From the NCBI GenBank assembly GCA_945877235.1, contig CAMCRF010000008.1, positions 1-64,000 on the forward strand: 64,000 nt of DNA, given 5' to 3'. Position numbers and translations under genes: made by a program. The DNA is from Bordetella parapertussis (GTDB taxonomy: Bacteria; Pseudomonadota; Gammaproteobacteria; Burkholderiales; Burkholderiaceae_A). Positions 22,181-32,586 of the stretch are shown one piece after another; the stretch's first letter is position 1, and every line of letters starts with the position of its first letter. The notes beneath the pieces were generated by a model that searched no databases, was not told the DNA's origin, and worked only from the letters and a program-made list of their open reading frames with translations.

Positions 22181-23098
22181 CTAGCGACTGGGCAAAAAAC
22201 CCAGAGGGTCGATGGGCTTTCCCCCCTTACGCAACTCAAAGTGCAGCATCGGTCGGTCGGCATCGGACATGCCCAGCTCGGCAATTTTCTGTCCGCGTCG
22301 CACAGACTGCCCCTCCTTCACCAGAATGGCCCGATTGTGTGCGTATGCCGTAATGAAATCATTGGCGTGCTTTACGATGACCAGGTTTCCATAGCCACGC
22401 AGGCCGTTTCCGCTGTACACCACGCGGCCGCGCTCTGCGGCAAAAACAGCCTCGCCGGGGGCGCCAGCAATCGCAATTCCTTTGCTGCCCCCCTCAGAGA
22501 ACTGGGTAATCACACCACCATTTGCGGGCCAGACCCAGCTCAAACCGTCTGTTGCTGGCTCGGCTGGTGGGGCAACCGGCGCCTCAGGCGGTGTCGATGC
22601 CGCCGGCGGGGGTGCAATAGGAGGCGTCACCGGGGCCGAGGCAACGGGTGGGGCCGAAGCAGCAGGCGAGGGCGAAGCGGCGGGCGCCAGGGGCTTGACG
22701 TCGATCTGACTCGAGATCGCTGCCTGTTGAGAGGGAACCAACGCTGCGGGCGGCGCGGCGCTGGGCCCACGCACGGTGAGCATCTGCCCGACCTCAATGC
22801 GATTGGGATTGGTGACCTGATTCCAAGACGCAAGCTCGCGCCAGTCGACTCCGTATTCCAGGGCAATCCCAATCAGGGTCTCGCCACGTTTGACACGATG
22901 CATACCCGCAGGGACGGGCTGTTCTGGCTCGACCGCGGCTTGCGTAACTGCGGGTGCTGCGCTGGCCTTTGCCTTGCCCGTAATGCTGGTCTGACTGGGG
23001 GAATCTGCCTGCTGAACGGTGCGGGATTCAATGGGCGCTGGTGGTCGATGCGCACATGATGCAAGCGCCAAAGCCAGAGTCAGGAAAAAGAGTTTCAT
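22181..23098 (-). CDS. nlpD: LysM/LytM lipoprotein NlpD (amidase activator)
   Basis: A 305-aa lipoprotein with lipobox LALASC (Cys about 15), a LysM domain (HRVKRGETLIGIALEYGVDW, about residues 66-110), a long Pro/Ala linker and a C-terminal LytM domain. The first zinc ligand His of active M23 peptidases is replaced (GSKGIAIAGAPGE), so the domain is degenerate, like E. coli NlpD, which activates AmiC at the division site. It overlaps pcm by 4 nt. Normally rpoS would follow; it does not here. Confidence 0.92.
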   Translation of the reverse strand: MKLFFLTLALALASCAHRPPAPIESRTVQQADSPSQTSITGKAKASAAPAVTQAAVEPEQPVPAGMHRVKRGETLIGIALEYGVDWRELASWNQVTNPNRIEVGQMLTVRGPSAAPPAALVPSQQAAISSQIDVKPLAPAASPSPAASAPPVASAPVTPPIAPPPAASTPPEAPVAPPAEPATDGLSWVWPANGGVITQFSEGGSKGIAIAGAPGEAVFAAERGRVVYSGNGLRGYGNLVIVKHANDFITAYAHNRAILVKEGQSVRRGQKIAELGMSDADRPMLHFELRKGGKPIDPLGFLPSR

Positions 23099-23916
23099 CT
23101 TTGAATACCGGATCGAATAGGAACAAACTGAACGACATCGTAGGTGCTGGTCTTGAACCCAAGCGCTCGGTCCTGGGTAATCACCACCAGCCGTTGCTCT
23201 GGGCTTCCAAGAGGACCAACCAAAACACCACCGTCGCTTAATTGTCTCAGCAATTCGGGAGGCGGGTGGGCCATCCCAGCGGCCATGACCACTACATCAA
23301 ACCCCGGACCATCCTCAAGGCAGAGCTGCCCATCGGCCAGCTTGAGCGTGACGCGGTATCCCATCTCTGTGAGCCGCTGAGCGGCCGCCTTGTGAAGGGG
23401 CTCGATGCGCTCCAATGAGACGACCTCATCAAAGAGCTGGGCCATCACGGCAGCCTGGTAGCCGCAGCCCGTACCAATCTCCAGGGCACGAAGCGGCCGT
23501 GCACCGTTGTGTGGCAGCGCCAGCGAGACAGCCTCTAAGGCCAGAGAGAGCGATCGGGCGACGACATAAGGCTGAGAGATCGTCTGGGCGTGGCCAATCG
23601 GCAATGCGGTGTCCTCGTAGGCCCGGCTTGCGAGCGCGGGATCCACAAACCGATGGCGCGGCACCGATGCCATCGCACCGAGAACGCGCTCATTCTGAAT
23701 GCCCGCGCGTCGAAGCCGCTCGAGCATGCGATCGCGATATCGATCGCTGGCCAGACCGGGATTCATGTGAGGATCCGCGAGCGTAGCCTCGCGGCTGATT
23801 GGCTTCTGCATCCGCCGCGCAGCGGGCACGGACTGACCCCACTTTGGCTCTAAGACCCGCTCCGCGGGGGCCTGTGGGCGAGGCGCCCCGGGGACTATGA
23901 TGGGCTTACGAGCCAA
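23095..23916 (-). CDS. pcm: protein-L-isoaspartate O-methyltransferase
   Basis: Repairs isoaspartyl damage by SAM-dependent methylation. The 273-aa protein has a basic N-terminal extension of about 60 residues, then the family core: QTISQPYVVARSL, SAM motif LEIGTGCGYQAAVMAQL and VVVMAAGMAHPPPELLRQL. The extension is often seen in betaproteobacterial homologues, and a shorter start cannot be excluded. It overlaps surE by 22 nt upstream and nlpD by 4 nt downstream, preserving the surE-pcm-nlpD order. Confidence 0.94.
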   Translation of the reverse strand: MARKPIIVPGAPRPQAPAERVLEPKWGQSVPAARRMQKPISREATLADPHMNPGLASDRYRDRMLERLRRAGIQNERVLGAMASVPRHRFVDPALASRAYEDTALPIGHAQTISQPYVVARSLSLALEAVSLALPHNGARPLRALEIGTGCGYQAAVMAQLFDEVVSLERIEPLHKAAAQRLTEMGYRVTLKLADGQLCLEDGPGFDVVVMAAGMAHPPPELLRQLSDGGVLVGPLGSPEQRLVVITQDRALGFKTSTYDVVQFVPIRSGIQR

Positions 23917-24644
23917 TCCAGCACCTCTTGCTGCGCGTCTGTGTCACCCAGATCGACCCGCAAGGGGGTAATGGAAACCTGGCGCGCAGAGAGCGCGTGA
24001 AAGTCGGTTCCTGGCCCAGCATCGCGAATGCCACCGGGCGCGCCAACCCAGTACATGGGCTCTCCACGCGGGGACTCCACCCGCACTACGGGCTGAGACG
24101 CATGCCTGCGCCCGAGTCGCGAGACAACATAACCCTCCAGGGCCTCGATGGGAACGCTGGGAATGTTTACGCTCAGAAGCTTCGGGGACGTAAACGGCTG
24201 TCGAAGCACCTTGGCCACGACGTGCTTGGCCACATGCACAGCCGTGTCTAGGTTCTGAAATCCCCGATCGGCGAGCGAGAATGCAATGGCGGGGATGCCC
24301 AGGAGGTAGCCTTCCATGGCAGCGGCGACGGTGCCGGAATACAGCGTGTCCTCTGCAACATTCTGCCCATTGTTAATGCCCGAGACGACAAGATCAGGGG
24401 GTTCGGCCAGGAACCCCGTAACCGCCACGTGAACGCTATCCGTTGGTGTGCCATTCACGTAATGAAAGCCGTTGGCTGACCTGCGGACATACAGCGGGCG
24501 ATCTAGGGTGAGTGAGTTGCTTGCCCCGCTTCGATCAGCCTCTGGCGCAACAACGGTGACGTCACCAAACTCCCGCATAGCCTCTGCCAGCGCCTCGATG
24601 CCAGGGGAGAAGTAGCCATCATCATTCGAGACAAGAATTCTCAC
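23895..24644 (-). CDS. surE: 5'/3'-nucleotidase SurE
   Basis: Metal-dependent survival-protein phosphatase acting on nucleoside monophosphates. The catalytic motif RILVSNDDGYFSPGIEAL is at the very N-terminus, and VVSGINNGQNVAEDTLYSGTVAAA follows near residue 85. I choose the GTG at 24644 (249 aa), which overlaps the stop of the CBS gene as GTGA and places the first catalytic Asp near residue 8, as in the family. A longer start at 24674 would add ten unusual residues. Confidence 0.94.
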   Translation of the reverse strand: MRILVSNDDGYFSPGIEALAEAMREFGDVTVVAPEADRSGASNSLTLDRPLYVRRSANGFHYVNGTPTDSVHVAVTGFLAEPPDLVVSGINNGQNVAEDTLYSGTVAAAMEGYLLGIPAIAFSLADRGFQNLDTAVHVAKHVVAKVLRQPFTSPKLLSVNIPSVPIEALEGYVVSRLGRRHASQPVVRVESPRGEPMYWVGAPGGIRDAGPGTDFHALSARQVSITPLRVDLGDTDAQQEVLDWLVSPS

Positions 24645-25116
24645 TGGCCGCTCTGCCCTTCCTCGGTTGGCCAATCGCGGATGTAGGCCTTGAGCATCTT
24701 GTTCTCAAAGCTCTGGGCCTCGAGCACTGCACGGGCCACATCATGGAACGAGACAACCCCAAGGAGGGTGTCTGCATCGATGACCGGCAGATAACGCTCG
24801 CCACAGGCATTCATGACCCGACGAAGCTCGTCTACAGTGAGCTCCGGATCCACGACAGTGGGACGGGCATTCATGACCTCGGAAACGAGAATTTCGGCCA
24901 TCGTCGGGGTGGGCCCAATGCGCTGCTCTTGCTGGCGCTTTGCTAACACCCGCATGACTTCGCGGAACGTCAGCATGCCTGCCAGACGACCAGACTGCAT
25001 GACGACGACGGAGCCAATGTCACGCTCGGCCATGGTGATCACGGCCTCTGCGAGGGGAGTGTCCGGGTTAACGGTAAAGAGTGTATTCCCCTTAAGCCTG
25101 AGGATTTCTGCAACTT

Positions 25117-25120
<4 letters not shown>
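24641..25120 (-). CDS. tandem CBS-domain protein
   Basis: A 159-aa cytosolic protein made of two CBS domains (about residues 7-60, TLFTVNPDTPLAEAVITM, and 78-140, PTVVDPELTVDELRRVM). Such pairs bind adenosyl ligands such as AMP, ATP, SAM or NAD. There is no catalytic domain, so it is probably a sensor or regulator of unknown target. It overlaps yihY upstream and surE downstream by 4 nt each, so all three are probably translated from one mRNA. Confidence 0.85.
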
Positions 25121-26938
<1,818 letters not shown>

Positions 26939-27880
26939 CGTGCACCGGGCTGCCCGTGCAGGAGCCCATGCCAGTGACGCGTAATGGACTTCGCTGAAAC
27001 CCCTTTTTGAACCCAGTCTGAAAGGTATTGATCGAGCGGCTCGAGCACCGCCTCACGGCAATCTGGCCGGCGAGCATCCTCACCAAAAAGGGCCGCATCC
27101 AGCTCCCTGAGAAGCCAAGGATCATGATAGGCAGCCCGCCCCAGCATGACCCCATCGAGCCCGAGAGCATCTCTCGAGGCGAACGCTTCTTGACAGGCCT
27201 CGATGGAGCCCAACCCCCCATTGAGGACAAAGGTCAGGTGCGGGAAATCGTTTTTGAGTTGGCGCACGACCGAGTATCGAAGCGGAGGCACTTCTCGGTT
27301 CTCCTTTGGAGAGAGTCCTTTGAGTATGGCCGAACGCGCATGCACGATAAACACGCTGCAGCCCGCCAGCGCAACCGTCCCAACAAAATCTCGTACAAAG
27401 GCGTAGTCATCTCGCTGATCCACGCCGATGCGATGCTTGACCGTGACCGGGCAATCCACGGCATCCCGCATGGCCTTCACCCCTTGTGCAACTAGCGTGG
27501 GCTCGTTCATCAGGCATGCGCCAAAGGCTCCTTTCTGGACCCGTTCGCTTGGACAGCCACAATTGAGGTTGATCTCCTGATAGCCCCATTGCACTCCGAT
27601 CCGAGCCGCCCGGGCCAGGTCCTGAGGCTCGCTTCCACCGAGCTGCAGGGCGAGCGGATGCTCCGTGACGTCATGCCCCAGAAGCCGCTCCAAGTCGCCG
27701 TGGAGGACTGCTCCTGTGGTGACCATTTCGGTGTAGAGCAGCGCATTCGGAGCAAGAAGTCGGTGAAAGTACCGGCAATGCCGGTCTGTCCAATCCATCA
27801 TGGGGGCGACGGACAGACGATGCGAGAGCGGTTGAGAGGGCTGAGGCATTTGCATAGCCACAGTTTAGAATGCCGCGTAG

Positions 27881-27956
27881 GCCTCCGTAGCTCAGTGGAT
27901 AGAGCATCCCCCTCCTAAGGGGAGGGTCGCACGTTCGATTCGTGCCGGAGGCACCA
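27881..27956 (+). tRNA. tRNA-Arg (anticodon CCT)
   Basis: A 76-nt tRNA with acceptor arms GCCTCCG and CGGAGGC, D-arm GCTCAGTGGATAGAGC, T-arm GCACGTTCGATTCGTGC and an encoded CCA. The loop CTCCTAA, closed by TCCCC/GGGGA, gives anticodon CCT, which reads AGG. trhO begins 14 nt downstream. Confidence 0.97.
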
Positions 27957-27970
27957 ACCATTTCTGCGCT

Positions 27971-28723
27971 ATGCCCATTCTCAACATCGCCGCTTATCAC
28001 TTTTCCGAGATCTCGAACCCAGAAGTGGTGCGAGATTTCATCTTGAACGCTGCGACAGCACTGGACGTCAAGGGCACCATTCTGGTCACGCCAGAGGGGC
28101 TCAATGCCTTCCTGGCTGGCGAACAATCGGACGTGCACCACGTCTTGCGTACGCTGCGCACCATTTCGGGCTTTGAACAGCTTCAAGCCAAGGAAAGCTG
28201 GTCAGACACCGTTCCTTTTCAGCGCTTTAAGGTCAAGCTCAAGCGCGAGATTATTCGCATGGATCACCCAACCATTCGACCGGCTCAGGGCCGCGCTCCA
28301 GCCGTCGATGCGCAAACCCTTGCGCGCTGGTTGGACCAAGGCCACGACGACCAAGGCCTACCCGTGGTAATGCTCGACACCCGAAACGACTTCGAGGTTG
28401 ATGAGGGCGCGTTTCACAATGCCATTGACTGGCGCATACAGAAATTCACCCAGTTCCCTGAGGCCGCCAAGGCTCACGCGGAGGACCTTCGGGGTAAAAC
28501 TGTGGTGAGTTATTGTACCGGTGGCATTCGCTGCGAAAAGGCCGCCATCTTTATGCACGAGATCGGGCTTACGAATGTATTGCAGCTAGAAGGCGGCATT
28601 CTGAAGTACTTCGAGCAGACGGACGGGCGCCATTTCCAAGGCGGCTGCTTTGTGTTCGATGACCGCCGCCTGCTCGACCCCGGGCTACAGCCTACCCCGC
28701 TCAGAGTGCCAAGCGCGTCCTGA
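27971..28723 (+). CDS. trhO: tRNA uridine(34) hydroxylase TrhO (rhodanese-like, YceA)
   Basis: Oxygen-dependent enzyme that hydroxylates U34 to ho5U in wobble positions. The 250-aa protein has the UPF0176 N-terminal domain (GTILVTPEGLNAFLAG) and a rhodanese domain (VVMLDTRNDFEVDEGAFHNA) with the active-site Cys in SYCTGGIRCEKAAIFM. It shares a transcription direction with the tRNA-Arg just upstream and could be co-transcribed with it. The 3' end overlaps the convergent TonB receptor by 23 nt. Confidence 0.93.
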   Translation: MPILNIAAYHFSEISNPEVVRDFILNAATALDVKGTILVTPEGLNAFLAGEQSDVHHVLRTLRTISGFEQLQAKESWSDTVPFQRFKVKLKREIIRMDHPTIRPAQGRAPAVDAQTLARWLDQGHDDQGLPVVMLDTRNDFEVDEGAFHNAIDWRIQKFTQFPEAAKAHAEDLRGKTVVSYCTGGIRCEKAAIFMHEIGLTNVLQLEGGILKYFEQTDGRHFQGGCFVFDDRRLLDPGLQPTPLRVPSAS

Positions 28724-30767
28724 GTCCAATCAGCCAGTTGCGAGGCAGCCCAGGCTCGAGCGGAGCTGAATTATTCACAATGACCGAGGCGACATAAGTC
28801 TTATCCGTGAGGTTTTCCGCCCGAGCGAAGAGCGTCCAGTCCCAACCATGAGCGACCCCGCGGTAGCCTACCCAAGCATTCATCAGCTGGGTGCCGTTCA
28901 CCCTGACTTGGTTCAGATCATCGGCCACCCGAGACCCGAATGATTGGCCCTCGAGGGCAGCACTCCAGCCCATGGCTTGGCCACTGCGATCTCGGGCAGA
29001 AGCCCACTCCAGGGCGGCAAACGCCTGATGGCGGGGAACCGATGGGATGCGAGATCCGGATGTGATGAGACCCAGAGTGGATCGGGCCGAGTCTGAATAG
29101 ACAGCTCGCATCCAGGTGAGTGCCGCAGAGGACCGAAAACCCAGGCCCCAGTCCTTGGCATGGGCGAGCTCAAGTCCTTCACGAATCGTCCCAGGCGCAT
29201 TCCGAAAAGAAGTCCGACCGAAGGCAGACTGATCGGTCACGACCTCGTCAACCGTTTTGGCTCGAAACCCCACCAAGTCAAGCCGCTCTTGCGGGCTCGG
29301 CCTCCATTTCATGCCGACCTCAAACTGGCGATTCACAGCGGCCTTGAGTGCTGAATTAAAGTCGCTGGTGGGAATCGCGCCAGACGGCGCACTGGCGTAT
29401 GCCACCTCGGCAAGGGTGGGAGACTCAAACCCTCGGCCCACACTGGCAAACACATTCAACTTTGGGGATGCGTGCCAGGTCAGGCCCACGACTGGACTGG
29501 TCTGACGGTACTGCACCTCACCGCTGCTATTTCCATTGCTGAGATAGAAGTCAGAATTCTCCAACCGCAGTCGGCCAACACGAACGCCGAGCAGGCCAGT
29601 GACTTGCTCTGCAAGTGGAACTTCCCAAGATCCATAAAGACCAGTTGCAATGGCAGCGTTGTCCTCATCGCGGTTGAGTCCAGCTTTTTCGCCCAAGGAC
29701 GCAGGGCCAGCTTGACGCCGCTCCACCGCGCGGTCGTGCTCTAGTCCGAGCAGAAATGCGCCGGGAACCGAGGACCCAAGGCGCAGACCCGACAGCTGTA
29801 GGCCCAAACCCGAGAAATCACGCTCCAGCCCAACCCAGGCATTAAAGGCTTGGTATTGCAGGTTAGAGCGTGTTCCCGCATAGACTCTCGCCTCCAGCGC
29901 AGCGGACTTCGAGAGCTCAGAACGCAAGCGTACCCCTAACTGACTCTGATCCGTGATCTTACGAACACGACGGGCAACGGTATTGGCGCCAGCCTGCTGA
30001 GGGTTTTGCTCGAAGGCTGCCGGGGTGAGGCCCGCAGGGTCCTCTGCGAGTGGCTGATCCCAGTCGCTAAGCACCACGGACCACGTTGTTGCGGGGCTGA
30101 TCCGTAGGTCGAACTTCGCATGCAACTGCTCGCGCTTGGCAGCGGATTGGTCGCGATGGCCATCGGTCTCAAAACGAGAGACATCGACCAGGAGCGCGCT
30201 GCGGTCGTTGGCCTGATCCAACTGAAGGCTTTGTCGCATCAGTCTATCGGATCCCCAGACCGCAGATGCAGTGCCCGAGACCCCGGTGGCGGGTGTACGA
30301 CTGAAGGACTGGATGACGCCCCCGGATGCATTGCCATAGAGGATCGCCAACGGACCTCGAATCACCTCAATGCGATCGGCAGAACCGAGCGCAAAGCTCG
30401 AGGCCTGCCCTTGACCATCGGGAATGCTCGCGGGAATGCCATCTGCAATGAGGCGTATGCCGCGCACACCAAAAGCAGCACGTGCGCCGAACCCGCGGAT
30501 GGAGATCTGCGGGTCTTGGGCGTAATTGTTCCGATTGCTGGCCATGACCCCAGGGAGCCTTGCAAGTGCCTCTGTCAGATTCACCTGCGGACCCGCCGTC
30601 TGCAAGACCAATGACTGCACGGCGTTCACGGCGGCAGGCGCATCAAACCCGTCCTGCTCGACACGCGTTGCACTCACCACCACCTCGGGGATGAGCGTGG
30701 CCTCCTGGGCACAAACGCCCGCACTCAAAAACACCGCCCCAAAGGCGGGGAATAATTTGATGTTCAT
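28701..30767 (-). CDS. pqqU: TonB-dependent outer membrane receptor, PqqU (YncD)-like
   Basis: A 688-aa receptor with signal peptide (cleavage near GVCAQ), TonB box region IPEVVVSATR, plug domain and 22-strand barrel ending in Leu. Plug blocks NYAQDPQISIRGFGARAAFG and GIPASIPDGQGQ closely parallel, from memory, E. coli YncD/PqqU, the high-affinity PQQ importer; the end NLTDKTYVASVIVNNSAPLEP matches too. It is third in an operon with a cytochrome c and a PQQ-dependent dehydrogenase, which supports PQQ as cargo. I use ATG 30767; GTG 30773, overlapping the cytochrome stop as GTGA, is possible. Confidence 0.85.
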   Translation of the reverse strand: MNIKLFPAFGAVFLSAGVCAQEATLIPEVVVSATRVEQDGFDAPAAVNAVQSLVLQTAGPQVNLTEALARLPGVMASNRNNYAQDPQISIRGFGARAAFGVRGIRLIADGIPASIPDGQGQASSFALGSADRIEVIRGPLAILYGNASGGVIQSFSRTPATGVSGTASAVWGSDRLMRQSLQLDQANDRSALLVDVSRFETDGHRDQSAAKREQLHAKFDLRISPATTWSVVLSDWDQPLAEDPAGLTPAAFEQNPQQAGANTVARRVRKITDQSQLGVRLRSELSKSAALEARVYAGTRSNLQYQAFNAWVGLERDFSGLGLQLSGLRLGSSVPGAFLLGLEHDRAVERRQAGPASLGEKAGLNRDEDNAAIATGLYGSWEVPLAEQVTGLLGVRVGRLRLENSDFYLSNGNSSGEVQYRQTSPVVGLTWHASPKLNVFASVGRGFESPTLAEVAYASAPSGAIPTSDFNSALKAAVNRQFEVGMKWRPSPQERLDLVGFRAKTVDEVVTDQSAFGRTSFRNAPGTIREGLELAHAKDWGLGFRSSAALTWMRAVYSDSARSTLGLITSGSRIPSVPRHQAFAALEWASARDRSGQAMGWSAALEGQSFGSRVADDLNQVRVNGTQLMNAWVGYRGVAHGWDWTLFARAENLTDKTYVASVIVNNSAPLEPGLPRNWLIGLRTRLAL

Positions 30768-30769
30768 GA

Positions 30770-31108
30770 TCACGACCCCGGTTCGACCTGAATCCGAATC
30801 GACGCATACCAGGCCGAAAGGTTCTCAATGTCCAGATCTGTCAGTGGCTTCGCAATCACACCCATGACCTCATGCTTGCGCTTTCCGCTGCGATACGCCT
30901 TGAGCTGCTCGGATAAGTACAAAGCCTGCTGACCCGCAAGATTCGGCGCGCTTGGCATGGGGGCAATGCCAAGCGGACCATGGCACACCGCACAGGCCAT
31001 GGCCGCCTTCTGCCTACCCTGCCCTGGATCCGCCGCCCACACCGCACCGCTCATCAAGAGCGGTGCGAGCAGGCATAGCGTGAAGCGACGACTTGGAATG
31101 GCAGCCAT
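30770..31108 (-). CDS. mono-haem c-type cytochrome (class I)
   Basis: A 112-aa periplasmic protein with a signal peptide (LCLLAPLLMSGAVWAADP) and one haem-binding CAVCH motif at about residues 37-41. A distal Met ligand is probably in KHEVMGVI. The PNLAGQQALYLSEQLKAYRSG block is typical of cytochrome c4/c553-type domains. ATG 31108 shares a base with the stop of the PQQ dehydrogenase gene, so it is almost certainly that enzyme's electron acceptor. The TonB receptor follows immediately. Confidence 0.9.
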   Translation of the reverse strand: MAAIPSRRFTLCLLAPLLMSGAVWAADPGQGRQKAAMACAVCHGPLGIAPMPSAPNLAGQQALYLSEQLKAYRSGKRKHEVMGVIAKPLTDLDIENLSAWYASIRIQVEPGS

Positions 31109-32388
31109 TAAGGGTTGTAGCTGATGCGATAGATCGCGCCCGCGTAGTCGTCGGAGACCAGCATGGAGCCATCTTTCATAACCGCCACATCGACCGGTCG
31201 TCCGCGATAGAGACCCGTTTCAGGATCGAGAAAGCCCGATGCGAAGACTTCCATCTTGCCAGCGGTTCCGTCGGGTTTGACAGGGATGTACTGAATCTCT
31301 GCCCCGGACGGTTTGGTGCGGTTCCACGATCCGTGCGCAGCGACAAAGGCTCCACCCTGGTACTTCGCAGGAAACTTTTTACCGGTGTAGAAAGCCATGC
31401 CAAGTTGCGCCTGGTGCGCGGGAAACTCCACCTGCGGGAAGACAGCGCCTGCTGGCTCCTTCATGTCCTTGAGGTCGGGAGCAGCAGACGAACCCGCTAC
31501 TTTGAACTTTCCGTTCCAGTATGGGAACCCAAAATGCTGACCCGTCTTTGTCGAGCGGTTGAGCTCGCCCGGAGGAATGTCGTCACCCAAGCCATCGACC
31601 TGGTTGTCTGTCCACCATAGGCTCCCATCTTTCGGATTGAAGTCCATGCCCACAGAATTACGAGCACCCATTGCAAAGACCTCACGGCCCTGTCCGCTGA
31701 AGGGGTCTAGGCGAATAATTCCGCCGATTCCAACCTTGTTGTAGAGATCGATTTTTTCTTTGGGCTGCACGTTGTAGGGCTGACCCAGGGTGATGTAGAG
31801 CTTGCCGTCTGGACCGACACGGCAAGTGCGCGCGCCGTGGTTGAAGGACTCTTCGTCGGTGGGAATGAGCTTGCCTTTGGCAACCACCTCGATCACTGCA
31901 ACATCGGGGCCCTCGTAGAAGAACTCAGCTGCGGGGAAGTTGAGCACACGGTTGTGCTCGGCCACAATGAGAAATCCGTCTTTCGTCCAGCAGACCGCAT
32001 TGGGGTTAGTGAATTTGAGCGACGGGGCAAAAGACTTCACCTCGTCTGCAACGCCATCGCTGTTGCGATCCGTCACCGCCCAAACCGTCGTCTTGCGTGT
32101 GCCCACGAAGAGCATGTTAGTTGAGGGTGCAACCGCCATGTGGCGTGCATCGGGCACCACAGCAAACAACTCAATCTTGAAGCCATCGGGAAGCTTGACC
32201 TTCTTCAGGTTTGCCCGAATGGCATCGGCATTCTTTCCTTCTTGTGCAACGACAGGAATGTTCAGATCGGTTGTGGCCACCTTCATTTGCTTAAGGGTCG
32301 AGAGATTGTCTGGTGCGGCCCAGACGCTGCTCCCCACCAGCGCGGCGGCAACTGCAATCGCCACCGCAGACTTCTTCATGATGCTCAT
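31108..32388 (-). CDS. PQQ-dependent sugar dehydrogenase (L-sorbosone dehydrogenase-like)
   Basis: A 426-aa periplasmic six-bladed beta-propeller oxidoreductase of the soluble glucose/sorbosone dehydrogenase superfamily. It has a signal peptide (VAIAVAAALVGSSVWA) and the blocks AVAPSTNMLFVGTR, FNHGARTCRVGPDGKLYITL, GARNSVGMDFNP, AAHGSWNRT and DGSMLVSDDYAGAIYRISY, the last typical of the family. It would oxidise an aldose or related substrate and pass electrons to the adjacent cytochrome c; the substrate is unknown. AGGAG precedes ATG 32388. A paralogue is transcribed divergently. Confidence 0.86.
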   Translation of the reverse strand: MSIMKKSAVAIAVAAALVGSSVWAAPDNLSTLKQMKVATTDLNIPVVAQEGKNADAIRANLKKVKLPDGFKIELFAVVPDARHMAVAPSTNMLFVGTRKTTVWAVTDRNSDGVADEVKSFAPSLKFTNPNAVCWTKDGFLIVAEHNRVLNFPAAEFFYEGPDVAVIEVVAKGKLIPTDEESFNHGARTCRVGPDGKLYITLGQPYNVQPKEKIDLYNKVGIGGIIRLDPFSGQGREVFAMGARNSVGMDFNPKDGSLWWTDNQVDGLGDDIPPGELNRSTKTGQHFGFPYWNGKFKVAGSSAAPDLKDMKEPAGAVFPQVEFPAHQAQLGMAFYTGKKFPAKYQGGAFVAAHGSWNRTKPSGAEIQYIPVKPDGTAGKMEVFASGFLDPETGLYRGRPVDVAVMKDGSMLVSDDYAGAIYRISYNP

Positions 32389-32435
32389 GTCGCTCTCCTG
32401 GATGTGAATGTAATGGGCACGGTGAACTGTGTTTC

Positions 32436-32449
32436 ATCACAATAGTGAT
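32436..32449. promoter_or_regulatory. short inverted repeat ATCAC-AATA-GTGAT
   Basis: A perfect 5-bp inverted repeat with a 4-bp spacer, embedded in AT-rich DNA 48 bp upstream of the minus-strand dehydrogenase start. It could be an operator half-site pair, but it is short enough to occur by chance. No regulator gene is adjacent. Confidence 0.35.
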
Positions 32450-32506
32450 AATTTTTGATTGGGTGGCCTGTGAGAAACCCTGAGAGACATTCCTTCATGC
32501 GCATAG

Positions 32507-32530
32507 CTTGGTACTGGGGTGAGTACCAAG
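32507..32530. promoter_or_regulatory. perfect 9-bp inverted repeat, candidate operator between divergent PQQ operons
   Basis: CTTGGTACT (32507-32515), a 6-bp spacer GGGGTG and AGTACCAAG (32522-32530) form a perfect dyad in the 198-bp region between the two divergent PQQ dehydrogenase operons. No T-tract follows on either strand, so it is not an intrinsic terminator. A dimeric repressor or activator site is the simplest reading; the regulator is unknown. Confidence 0.5.
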
Positions 32531-32586
32531 AGACAAGCACGCCAGATCTTTTGATGATTTCACATGAACAATCCCAGGAGTTTTAT

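Noticed and set aside
22151-23059. Plus-strand open frame of 302 codons opposite nlpD, with Arg/Gly-rich repeats
   Set aside because: The repeats are the complement of the Pro/Ala linker of NlpD; not an independent gene.
30735-30752. Hairpin CCGCCCC/GGGGCGG near the pqqU start considered as a terminator
   Set aside because: It lies inside the coding start of the receptor, in the signal peptide, and the T-run is on the wrong side for the operon.
32507-32530. The 9-bp dyad read as an intrinsic terminator
   Set aside because: No T-tract on either side, and it is located between divergent promoters, where nothing needs terminating.
32455-32586. Upstream in-frame extension of the second PQQ dehydrogenase
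   Set aside because: It crosses the inverted repeat and precedes a clear AGGAG site and signal peptide starting at 32587.
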